Shown here piece by piece: positions 33,378 to 44,567 of a stretch of 64,000 nt of DNA. The notes under the pieces were generated by a model. It saw only the letters and a list, made by a program, of their open reading frames with translations, searched no databases and had not been told where the DNA came from. The stretch covers positions 3,516 through 67,515 of the forward strand of contig NW_004443593.1 of assembly GCF_000330505.1 (NCBI RefSeq), given 5' to 3'. Made by a program: the position numbers and the translations under genes. The DNA is from Entamoeba invadens IP1 (taxonomy: Eukaryota; Evosea; Mastigamoebida; Endamoebidae). Within the stretch, counting starts at the first letter, position 1. Every line of letters begins with the position of its first letter.

Positions 33378-36300
33378 ATGAAACACCTCTTTTTTGGTGT
33401 GATTTTGGTTTTGGCAGCTGCCGATATTATATGCCAACCCATTTCAAGTCAATGTACAGATGGTTTTTAAAGTACTTAGTTTGTTATATTAATAAAAATT
33501 TAACATGCATTATTTATAATAACATATTATTAATACACAATTTAATTGACATAAATAAATAACAAAGAAGACAACATAGAAAATATAGAAAATTGTGACA
33601 TATTATATATCTCATACAACTTTACTTTGACAAAAGAATGCGCCGATGCATTTAAAAATTTTCCCCATATCGAAATTGACGGTAACTACAAAATATATCT
33701 TGATAACAATCTCAACTATTCAAATGGGATTTCATTTTTAATCAATTCGAAAACATTATTAGAAGGTCTGGAATCTTTTTCTAATTATCCAATTTCTCTC
33801 TCAGAAGGATCTTCAGTTGAAATCTATAATGATTTTTTAATACAAGAAATTTCGTTCAGTGACGGGTCTATTTTTGTTTTTGGAAATTTAAAAGTTACTA
33901 AAAGTCTCACAATTTTAAGAAGAGGGAAGTTAGTTATTTCTGGAGACATTTTTATTGAAGAAAACGCAATTTTTAAATGTGAAATGTGCGAAGTAAAATG
34001 TACCAATTTGTATTTAAATAAAAACACGACGTTTTTAGCAAATTCAAAAAGTGTTTTATACATCAACACAATATCAACAGAGAAGAACACACAAATTATT
34101 TTATCTTCAATTTCACTACAATTTGAAAATATCAAAATTAATAAAAATTCGACTTTAACTTTAGACGAAGTCCAATTTTTGAATACAACAAGAGAAAAGT
34201 CTTTTACAATATCAGAGTCAACTTTAATATTTTCAAGAGAAAATGTGTTAAATAATTTGATAATAAAAACAACTAATCAAAGTGAAGTAATTTTTAATAA
34301 AATTTGTACTTTCAAAAGTCTTGAAGTTTTAGATTCAAATGTTATTATAAAAGCTTCGAGCGTGTTAAATGTTGAAAATACCATGTCAAGTGGTGATTCT
34401 ATTTTTACACTTTTTGATAAATTTAGACTGCACTCAAACATGATACAAATGAGAAACAATTCTCAATTTAAAATTGATGCAAATGAAGGGAGTATCACTT
34501 TCAACGTATTTAACTTTTTTGATGTTGCAAAATTGAATATTTTTAATTCAAATTTAAATGACAAAAATAATAAAAATGTTGTGTTAGATGGTGTTATTGT
34601 TCTATGTAATACATCAGAATTTGAAATACACCAAGGCACTTCTGTTACTGCTTTAAATAGGATAACATTGTCAGACTATTCTCTATTTATAATAGCCGGC
34701 TATTTTCATTCAACAGATGAAATATTAACAAAAGAAAAAGGTCTTATTTTTAATAACAATTCTTCCCTCTTAATTTATGACCACGCAAAAATAGAATCTA
34801 TTAGTTTTATTACACTCTATGACTACTCTAAAGCAACTTTTAAAGACTCTGTCTATCTCGAGGCAGCCAAATTCACGTGTTACAATTCGTCACAAATGTA
34901 TTTCGAAAAGAATTCTGATATTCAACTGAACACTATGTTAACATATTATAATAATTCAATATCGAAGTATTCTGATAATGTCACTATATTTATAGACCTC
35001 CCACAAGTGTATCCAAACTTATTTTATACATACTGTTTACTCTCTTTCAATAATTACTCAAGTGTGGAATTTAGTTCAAGTGTTTTTTTAACGATCAACT
35101 CGTGTATAGAGTTTTGGAATTCATCACGTGGGATATTCCCAAGTGGGTCGCACTACGAAATATATAATTCGCTGTTCTTTTTTAACAGCAATTCTGAACA
35201 TAATACACACATCGAAATTGAAAATGGAGCAGTGTTTTTTATATATAGTAAACACCTTAATAAAACGTATTGTAAAACACTGACTAATTGGGATTACGAA
35301 CAATCACGACAATGTTATTCATTAATAATCTTTTCACAAATTCAGTTGTTTATTTATAACGCTGACATATACAAAAAAACAATTTTTACTTTATTAAATG
35401 GATCTTTTTCGTTTGCTTTAAAACTGTTGATATCCTCAGAAAACTGTTTCGACTTCATGTCGATCAATTACAAAATACTACCTTTCGAGTACCTAACAAA
35501 TTTTCTAATTGTGTCAAATGGAAGATTGATAAGATACTGTCCTGATAAATACGCCACTCTTATTCAAAACCAAAACAATTTTGTCAAAAACAAAGACGAA
35601 ATTTTATTTGGAGAATTTGAAACAGCCAAAAACAGTTTTAAAAATAATTTTAAAAACATTTCCCAAATTGTTCCTCGAATTTTGGAAAAACAAGAAACCC
35701 TAAAGGGGGTAATTTTCCCAACAGAGGTCTACTGCCATATTAATGACAGTAATTTCAATAATAGCTTCAAATTTAACAATTTGTACACATCTTTTACTCA
35801 CCCACATTGCCCATACCCGAGTAATGAAACACATCCAATGCTTGTCATCTCTGAAGTTAAAAACATTAGTATTGGGTCGGATATAGAAGAAGTCTACATT
35901 GACTTCAAACAAGACTTTTTAGTTGATATTGTTGTGGATAAATGTAAAAATGTTTTTTCAAAGGAAATTTTGGAATTATCGAAAAGAAAAATTTGTTGAA
36001 AGAGCAAATTCCGTACTGTACAAATTATATTGCAAAATCTGTGATTGTGAGCCGCTCAGAAATCACTTTTACAGTAAATTGCAAAGACACTCAGACAAAG
36101 TTTACAAATAAAGTTGTGAATTTTGTCTGTTTTGAAACGAACGATATGGACATATAAGAAGTCAAATATTCCCCTTGTAGTGTATCTAATTAGTGATGAT
36201 TTGTACACGACATTTGAGGGTTATGAAAACGTTCAAGGAATTCTTTTAATGAGTAAAAAATATTTAGAATATTCAAATGGAAATGATTACGACTCCGTGT

Positions 36301-39047
36301 ATTACTACAACAATATTATGAAAGGAAAAAATAAAAAAGGAGGGAAGTACATTTCTTATATGTATTTTGAGGATAACAAATATATTAAATGTGGAAATAA
36401 TTCAACAGATTGTGTTAATAAAACATATGCTATACAATGTAAAAATGGCTATTTTATGAACATGGCAGGTAGCTGTATTAAAAAACAGTTTTGTAAACAA
36501 ATATATGGCGGAATTTGTGTCGAATTGAACGGATTTTTTGACTACCAAAAACACGAATTTAAAAAGTGTGACGAATTATGTTTATCTTGTTCGTTTAATG
36601 AGTGTTTTATATGCGAGTCAAATTCATTTTTAATTAATGGAAAATGTCAACTGAAAGGAATTGGAGAGAAGATAGTATACTCACGTTCTATAGTTAGTTG
36701 TGCGGATGGGCACTATAATAACCAAAACACTTGTTTTTTATGTAAAACAACATTTTTAAACTGTGAATTGTGTAACAAGAAAAAATGCACCAAATGCATT
36801 TCTGGGTATGCACTTGACGCCTCACAAAATTGTGTGATTTTAATAAAAACATTAAACACATCAGAAGTATTAAAATTGTGTCCAGATCACTTTTTATTAT
36901 CAGAGAATGGTAGGTACCTTACTTCTATTACAAAGTGTTTGTATTTTATTGAAGATGTGTGTTATCAGTGTGAGTCTGATTATGTTCTGTTACATGGAAA
37001 GTGTTACCAAGGCGCCATCGCACAAAGTGATAATTGTGAATTGTTATCACCAATTGGATGTCTTCGATGTGCAAAGGGGTATTACACTGACAAAGAAAAC
37101 AAGTGCAGCAAATGCAACACAAAGTGCACTGAATGTACAGAGAACTCTGAGAAGTGTCAAAGTTGCATCACAGGCACAGTCCTCTCAAATGGGAAGTGTC
37201 TCACCATTTTTGCACTTGAAGGGATTTGTACTTCGTATGATGCGAATGGGCAATGCTCGCAGTGTATTAATGGATATAGTACTACTAGTGGAACTTGTGT
37301 GAAATGTCCATATCCATGTGTTATATGTAAAAACGACCAAATTTGCGAGAAGTGTGATAACACGTATTTTATGAATGAAACCGAAGTTTGTGAGAGTGTG
37401 TATGACATCACAAATTGTGGCGAATTATCAGAGACTTTGGGGTGTTTGAAGTGCTCTGAAGGGTATTACAAAAGTAAGTTGCGTTGTATTCAATGCAAGC
37501 AAAATTGCTTCTCTTGTAATTCAGCAGATTATTGTAATGAGTGTAGTAATAACATGGTTTTATCCAATGGTAAATGCACAGAGCGGTTATATATAGAAAA
37601 CTGTATATTAATAACTAACTCGATGTGTAAGAAATGCAACTTTTGGTACAAATCCAGTAATGACAAATATTTGTGTGACAAAATGAATTTGACTAAAATT
37701 CTTCTTATAGTAATATTTGGATGTATATTTTTATTATTCATATTTACTATACCAATGAGTTTTATTGGATTATATATTATACAAAGACATCATCTTAATG
37801 TGGAGAGAAAGAAGAAAGGAATCTCTTCAATACGGAGTGTTAGAGAACAAATGAAACCATTAATAGACAATATATACACAACTTCATCTCAATTGGATTT
37901 TGGTGTTGACCTACCAGTTAATAGAACGAGTACAAAAACGGTTATATTTGCAAATAAATCAAAATCTATTGTTAAGCTGCAGTTGGTGTACATGCAACGC
38001 AAAAGTTACAAAATCACCGTCTCACCAAAAGTCGTCACTTTACGACCAAAAGACACATGTCTTTTCACAATTGAAATTTCACCGACGTATTCCGGCGATT
38101 TTAAAAGTTCTTTGACATTGAGTTGGGTCTTTCTAAAACGCGGTGTTGAGTTGACTAAGAGAATTCCACTCATATTTTCAACAGCACTTTCAACGTGGAT
38201 TGACGACAGTAGCATCACAGACATGATTGAAATATGTCGAGGCTGTGTTGGAATCATTTTTAAAGCAACATATAAAGGGCGCACAGTGGCAGTGAAGAAG
38301 ATCAGACAATTTAAAAATGTCAAAGACGACGAGTTTACAACAGAAGTCGACATGTTACAAAAGATACGAAATCCAAATATAGTCGAATTCATATGAGCCG
38401 TATATCAAAGTGTAAAGCACATGATTGTCATGGAATATATCAAAAATGGGAGTCTGGATCAGATCATTAAAAGTTATAAAGTGAAAAATAGTGCAAATGA
38501 TGTGCAAAATTCTAACGACAAAATATTACCACAAAAAATTCGGTACAAAATTTTATTGGACGCTACAAAGGGTGTCAACTATTAACACCTCAATGGAATT
38601 TTTCATAGAGACATCAAGCCAGGAAATATTCTTGTTGTTGAATTAAACAGTATAATTGAAGTCAACGCTAAACTTTCAGACTTTGGAAGTGCAAGAAACG
38701 TAAATTTGTTAATGTCAAATTTGACATTCACAAAGGACGTTGGAACACCAAAGTATATGGCGCCCGAGTTGTTGAATGGACAGAAGTACTCAATTGCTGC
38801 GGATGTGTACTCACTTGGAATTACTTTCTTTGAGGCATTTACTTGGAAAGACGCTTTTGAAAACGTGAAATACTTCTTTGAAATTCCTGAGTTGATTTCT
38901 AAAGGAAAGCGACCAGATGACAAGTGTTTGAGTTATAAAGAAAGACGTTTACTTGAAGAGATGTGGGCACAAAAACGGAAAGAAAGAATCACAAGCGAGG
39001 AAGTTGTGGATGTCATGCAAAAGATGTTTGACAGAGTAAATAATTAA
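33378..39047 (+). pseudogene. TMK receptor kinase pseudogene with extended N-terminal domain
   Basis: Exon 1 (33378-33462) encodes a signal peptide (MKHLFFGVILVLAAADIICQ). After an intron, about 790 codons form a serine/asparagine-rich domain of short repeating strands (pattern S-x-L-x-F/I), compatible with a beta-helix. Next come a CxxC-repeat region (about 36380-37680), a membrane span near 37690-37790, a beta-rich juxtamembrane domain, and a kinase domain. Kinase motifs VAVKK, HRDIKPGN, DFGSARN and APE are all still readable. Damage: frame changes near 35960 and 36150, TGA at 38394-38396 (where the intact TMK has Gly, FYGAV versus FI*AV), and TAA at 38583-38585 (where relatives have Leu in GISYLHNNG). 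The kinase stays in one frame to 39047. It is lightly decayed, so probably silenced recently. Confidence 0.9.
33463..33579 (+). other. Predicted intron in the TMK pseudogene
   Basis: GTTTTTAAAG at the 5' end and CATAG at the 3' end. An in-frame alternative acceptor (AAAG) ends at 33567. Removing either version joins the signal-peptide exon (phase 1) to the open frame that begins ENIENCDILYIS. Without splicing, the signal peptide ORF stops within two codons. Confidence 0.65.
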
Positions 39048-39837
39048 CTGAGTACAATTAGCACAACGGTGTATAGTAAATAGTAATCAAATTATTTATA
39101 GCGAATATGTGTTAAGTAAAATTATACAATAAAACATTCTAAAATATGAATAATTTAATTTATTTTTTAATCAAATATGTTTTATTTTTGAATAGAAACA
39201 ATTGAATTTGTTGTTCAAAACATCCTAGACATAGAACAAAAGTTGCAGGTGTGGTGCTAATGTTTCGACGAATAATTAATATTATTTATACAGTTGTATT
39301 TACAAATTTGAACCATCATTTAAAAACAATTAACAAAAAATTATTCATTATTAGAACAGTTTTTAAATAGTAAAATAAAACCTTGGTACTTGTTGTAAAT
39401 TTAGACTTATATATGTACATAAAAAATACAATTAGATTATTATCTTTATTAAGCTGAATTTTTAAAACAAACTCTGATTTGTAATAATATTCAAGTTATT
39501 ATTAACAATTAAATTGTTTTTAAATTAGAATATAAATTGTTAATAATATCAGAGGTTTCCAAAATCACAATCCTAATTACCCACGTCACCATTTCATAAC
39601 CAAAATGTTCATTTTCTTTATAAATTCGTACGTTATTATACCACATTTTCGGCAATAATTATTTTGGAAACGCTTAAATGATATTTTAAAAAAGTTATAT
39701 TTAAAATTGTTTTTATAACGAAAAAAATGATTAGCAGAAATTCACTGGTTAATTGTTTTATTGATAACAAATTTAAACGACATTTTAGCATAAACATGTT
39801 GTTATTTGTTAAAATATATATAAAATTGAATAAAAAT
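39048..39837. other. Gene-free A+T-rich spacer between convergent genes
   Basis: No supported ORF or repeat seen between the TMK pseudogene and the TLDc paralogue. Confidence 0.6.
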
Positions 39838-40911
39838 TCAATTAAGTTGGAAGATGACAATATTCTTAACTGTAAATGTATCATAATCCGTTAAATCTTG
39901 TTCCAACGCCGTGTAAACCATGGGCGAGCAACGACTACTTCATATTTGATTTTTCTTGCGGACACATATATCATCACCAAATTCAAAAAGTATATCTTTG
40001 TTCTGAGAATCTAAATATAATTCTTTATCCGGGCAATCGCCGCTTTTGCCAAACATTATTGGATTTAAAATGCCATTTCTCACAAGTGAAAAGATGTATG
40101 AACTATTACTGGACATATAATCTACTATAATAGTGATTTTGCCTGTGTACACGCCACCAAACTTGTTGTGATTTGTGTCTTCTATCAAAAAGCACAAATT
40201 GCTTTCATTAATAACTCGAGCATTTAACATAGATGTGCCCAGTGACCAACTTTCTTTGTTAGAGTCGAACAAAACAGCACCAAGTTTATGACCTGTCAAT
40301 TTCTCAAGACTGGCTTTCTCTTCAAATGTGATGTGTTCTCGTTCCATTCTCTCGGCTTTTTCTTTTTCTACCTTTTGGTTAATTTTTGTTGTTTTTTCTT
40401 CTTTTTCTTTTACTACTTTCTCTGTTTTTGCCATCTTTTCATCTTTTTTGTGTTGTTCATTATGTTCGTCTTGTTGTAAATTTGAATTTATAAACTTCTT
40501 TATTTCATCCATTTTGGTGTTTTCAGCTTCTTGGATTTTTTTGATTATGTCTTCATATTGTTTTGTCTCCATTTTGTACTTCTCCTCGTGTAGTGCCATT
40601 CTTAGTTTGCATATCTCAGTCAACTTGTTGTTATCATCAAGTGTTCTGTATGAAGCTAACTCTTTTTTGAATTTGGTGTATGTGTCTTCAAAAGTGGCAA
40701 TGAACGTGTCGAATGAAGTTGCAATATCTTTCTTTCTTTTGAACTCTTTATAAAGTTTGTCGAAGTATACATCTGCATTTTGAATTCGTTGTGAAATGTC
40801 AAGTGACTTGTCGTCAACATAATTGTCTTTTTCCTTTGCTTCGTGGAGTTCTGCCACCGCTTTTGCTGCTTCAACGCAGAGTGTTGAGAGTGTTGTCAAC
40901 TCACTTTCCAT
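39838..40911 (-). CDS. TLDc-domain paralogue with a premature in-frame TGA near its C-terminus
   Basis: Reads as 323 residues to a TGA at 39940-39942. The same frame then continues for 33 codons that match the tail of the paralogue at 30586 (YTA...LTD...F..K.IV.FQL), ending in a normal stop at 39838-39840. The stop therefore removes the last strand of the TLDc domain. The domain pattern is KLGAVLFDSNKESW, SNLCFLIEDTNHNKFGGVY and SSYIFSLVR. Compared with its paralogue it carries a lysine/glutamate-rich insertion of about 20-30 residues in the coiled-coil linker. It could be a recent null allele, a tolerated truncation or a sequence error. The start is shared with the paralogue (MESELTTLSTLC versus MENELTALSTLC). 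Confidence 0.82.
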
Positions 40912-40932
40912 TGTTTTTGATGGATTTCATAT

Positions 40933-40947
40933 TATATTTATACACAC
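40933..40947 (-). promoter_or_regulatory. TATA-like element upstream of the TLDc paralogue
   Basis: Reads GTATAAATATAAT on the coding strand, about 22-36 bases before the ATG. Entamoeba promoters use a TATA-like box near -30 and very short leaders. Position and composition fit, but A+T-rich sequence gives many chance matches. Confidence 0.3.
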
Positions 40948-41930
40948 TTTTTACTCTCAAATATTAAAATTAAAGTCAAATTAGTATTTATTGAATAATT
41001 AATTATATTTCAATTAAATTGTGTAAATAAACAAGTCTTTTCAATCGCATATATTTCCATTTTTTACATTTATAATATAATTTATTTATTTTTTGTGTAT
41101 AATTAAATTAGAAATTTTATACACATTGTGTAGCTTAACATCTAACATTAATTTTTTTCAATGTTTATAAAAAACTATTGTATTTTGTGTAGTTTATTTA
41201 TTAAAATGTATATATTTAACATATTTAAATATTGTGTAATATATAACATTTCATATATATTTGAATAGTTAATGATTGTGAAAATTTCAGTATAATTATA
41301 TAACAATAATTAATCAATAACTTTTAACAAGATACAGAAATAAATAAAAACTTTGTTACACATTGTTCAAATATGTTATAAACTTAATTATCACTATTTA
41401 AATATTACATTATAATGATTAAATTATATTTTTAACAACAATATTATATTGTTATAAATTGTGTTTTTTTGAAGATCTTTTAAAATAATTTATTTTGTTT
41501 AAATGATACTGAATTAAATTTTTGTTTTTTAAATTAATTGATTGTCAGATTAAAATATCGAATTGTATATTTAAAAAAGAATAAATACCCATTTTTGTAT
41601 TTTTAAACATGTCCTCTTGTTTTTAACAATACAGTTGATATTAATAAAATAAAATGTAAAGTATTAAATACTATTAAACTTAATAAGTTATGTCTATATT
41701 TTTCCTGTCCAAAGTAATATTTAGTATATTACTTTTAGTTATAATCTAATTATTTAAAACTAAAATAACGATAAACAATAATAAAAAAGTTAAATAAGTT
41801 TTTTATCATCTGTATAAGGTGTTTTGATGATGTTGATTTTTTTAAAAAAATTTAATTATTTATATGTATATTGTGTAATTTTTAGTTTTTTATCACACAA
41901 TTTTATTAACAATTTTAAAAACTGCATTGA
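40948..41930. other. Gene-free A+T-rich stretch
   Basis: No supported ORF, repeat or RNA gene. Confidence 0.6.
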
Positions 41931-42230
41931 TTAAGAAAATTGGGGAATACACCCAACAGCCTCAAAATGTTTAAGATCTTCTTCTGTATATGGTATACAT
42001 TTATTTGCGATTAATCTTTCTCTTTCTACGAGATCTTCTGCGGAATATCCTTCTATGCCATATTTTTTAGCACATAAACCAAGTGCAGTTTGTATTCTAC
42101 TTTCTTCTTTGTGTTCTTTGACTTTTTGTTCTTGTTCTTCTTTTTCTTTTGCATATCTTTCATAACGAGCTTCGTTTTAATAACATTCTGGTATGTCATG
42201 ACATGGATAATCACCCGGTCCATCTTAAAA
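41931..42230 (-). pseudogene. Fragment of an unrecognised gene with one in-frame stop
   Basis: On the minus strand a coherent frame runs from about 42225 to a stop at 41931. It starts GPGDYPCHDIPECY, then TAA, then about 75 residues that are charged and helical (KEKEEQEQKVKEHKEE) followed by a compact segment containing YGIEGYSAEDL and EEDLKHFEAVGCIPQFS. No ATG opens the frame. This frame has far better protein character than the lysine-only frame that overlaps it. The family was not recognised. It could be the last exon of a gene whose earlier exons are lost. Confidence 0.4.
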
Positions 42231-42310
42231 CATTTTTTAAATTTAAAAGTTTGTGTTAATTCTTTATTAGCCAATTTATTACACAAGTGGTGTAATAATA
42301 ATTGATAATA

Positions 42311-42335
42311 AACTGTAGTTCAAAAGTCGGTACTG
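42311..42335 (+). repeat. Solitary mariner terminal repeat
   Basis: AACTGTAGTTCAAAAGTCGG, preceded by TA, nearly matches the tip of the mariner at 50834-52530 (AACTGTTTTCCAAAAGTCGG). I found no partner end nearby, so this is probably a relic. Confidence 0.5.
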
Positions 42336-43264
42336 TTGTATTTTTAGTACTTTTTAAAGTTTTTTTATATTTGTTTATAAAAACAAAAAAAACAAATAAT
42401 CGGAAGTACAAATTTTATTTTGAAAAAAATACCAATTCAGTTAAATTATTTTCGTACAATATCAATTCATCGAAATGTTAGCCACCTTTTTTTTAAATTA
42501 ATATTGTTATTTGATTTGACCTCAACTCGATACTTCGCATCACAAACACAATGTTGTAGCTCAAATTACACAACGATAAACACGTTAGTAAATTTGGATG
42601 GTGTTGTTTATGTCGATTAGTAACAAATATCAGTTTCGTTAAAATATCATTTTCAATTAAAAACAAACACATTGTTTTCTTATATAGACAAAAATATAAA
42701 ATAAAAAGTTTCTGAAAACGCCAAAACAATAAATAAAGATAATATTTCATAATTCTGACTGTTATTATTATTGTTGTGATAACACGATTAAATACACTAT
42801 AGTTTGAACAATGTTTGTGCGCTTGCCTTTTTTCTATTTCTTTTTTAAAAAAATAAATTAGAGCAAACATTTAATAGTTTTGGGTTTTGTTATTCTAGTT
42901 ATTGTCGTGACAACACCATCAGTATATCAATATTATGTGATACTTTCGCGCTTGTTATTTGTTTTATTTGATTATAAATGAAGGCTTGACAATTAAAAAC
43001 TTTGACATTAAATTTATCAACTTTTTATAATAAAATGCACTTTTGGGATTAGTCACTTGTTTTTCGGAAACACAAATCCCGTTATTTTATATTAATATAT
43101 AAATTTAAATTTAATACTTTATCTATGTAATACCATACATTTATTAATATAAATACCATATAATTATTATTTGATATAGACGACAACATATAATATAAAT
43201 AAAAAACGATCAATTGATTTCATTTAAAAATACTCGTGCTTTATGGTTCGACATTTTTAAAATC
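42336..43264. other. Gene-free stretch
   Basis: Only random short frames on both strands. Nothing supported. Confidence 0.6.
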
Positions 43265-44532
43265 TTATTGTCCTGGCGCAACACATACTCCTCTTTTATC
43301 CATTTTTGTTCCGGCTTTACACACAGTACACACCAAGTTTTTTGTATTACACGTCTTGCAATTTGGACCGAGTTTATAATTACCAGAATAAAAGATATAA
43401 TTCTGTGATAAATATCCTTTAGTATCATCTTGTGCCATCCCACATAAATTTTCGGTTGAAATTTTACCAAATCCCCCATTTTCACCCCACCAAGTACCCC
43501 AAGTATTTCTTGCTATAAAGTACTCCTGTCCAGTTTCATTGTCTTTGCAGTATCCAACTAATATCACTTGATGATCTATATTTATATTTTTGCATGTCTC
43601 TTTTGAAAACGTGAAAATACCACCTTTGTAATGATAATAACCAGTTTCAAAAGCCATAATTGCTACTAAAACAGGGCCATAATGATGTATTGTTTTCTTT
43701 AATGCCAACACCTGTTGTTCGTGGCTACCTGCTTGATTTACTGTGAAAATTTGATATTCTTTATTTCGCAAGTATATCTCAACTGATGCATTTTGGTCTC
43801 CACGTGGAATGCATGGCGGTTTCATCTCATAAGAAGCATCAGTTCCATCAGAAAAGGGGTAATTTTTTCCAACGAATAAGTTCGCAGACCTTCGATAGCA
43901 ATACCACTATTTCCACCACAACATCTGTTATTATTATGACTACCTGGTATTGGATGTTTAGTATCAATAAATCGCTGTGGAGTAAAAAGCAACTTTTCTA
44001 TTTTGGTTTCGTCTTTGTTATTTTTGTAATAAGTCATGTTTGCATATAAAATTTGGCCATGATTGGCAATAGCAGCAGCATAACAACACCCACGCCCTTT
44101 TTGGTCAAGTGGAGTGCCACAAAGATCAATTTTTGGATGGTCTGTGTTCTTTTGAACATAATGTCCACAATATGATAAATGGTCTGGAATTACGTCCCCA
44201 GGAGGAAGAATGGGAAGTTTACCACTTTTTGAAGTCGAATCTTTTATTTGTGTTTTCATATACTTCTGTGGGTTTAATCCCATTTCCAGTGGAGTTAAAT
44301 CAGAGAAATAGTTTATACCAAAAATTACATCTGATGGCGTTTTTCGCTTTGAATTTCGCCTGCGAATATCTTTGAGACTCGATTTAAAAATTGAGAGACG
44401 AACAAGACGTTGGGAAGGTGTAGAATACTTTTTGTTGTATTTTACTTCAAATTCTTTGAAGAGTTCGAAATCGTTTTTGGTCAAGTCAAAGTCTGCCAGT
44501 GATATTGTGGACAACAACAATAACAAGTACAT
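43265..44532 (-). pseudogene. Papain-family (C1A) cysteine protease split by one frameshift
   Basis: The N-terminal frame (44532-43822) has a signal peptide (MYLLLLLSTISLA) and an inhibitory pro-domain with the ERFNIN-like spacing (residues about 20-85). Next is the catalytic region DQKGRGCCYAAAIANHG, with oxyanion Gln and active Cys near 150; the usual SCW is CCY. The second frame (43825-43265) continues with NIDHQVILVGY (active His) and ARNTWGTWWGENGGFGKI (active Asn), then an unusual Cys-rich tail (CKTCNTKNLVCTVCKAG) ending at 43265. The switch lies at a run of six T (43863-43868), so a one-base slip or sequencing error is likely. All catalytic residues are present across the two halves. 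Entamoeba proteases of this class act in lysosomes or after secretion and are virulence-associated in the pathogenic species. Confidence 0.88.
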
Positions 44533-44537
44533 TTTGA

Positions 44538-44567
44538 CAATAGAGTAAAAATGCTTGTTTTTAAACG
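44538..44567 (-). promoter_or_regulatory. Candidate core promoter of the cysteine protease gene
   Basis: On the coding strand, CGTTTAAAAAC (a TATA-like box) precedes ACTCTATTG, which lies a few bases before the ATG at 44532. A similar AACTCTATTA occurs just before the TLDc start at 31575. The call rests on position and resemblance only. Confidence 0.35.

Noticed and set aside
42053..42286. Lysine-rich minus-strand ORF
   Set aside because: Overlaps a better frame with mixed composition (41931-42230). The Lys/Asn run is a frame artefact of an A-rich coding strand.
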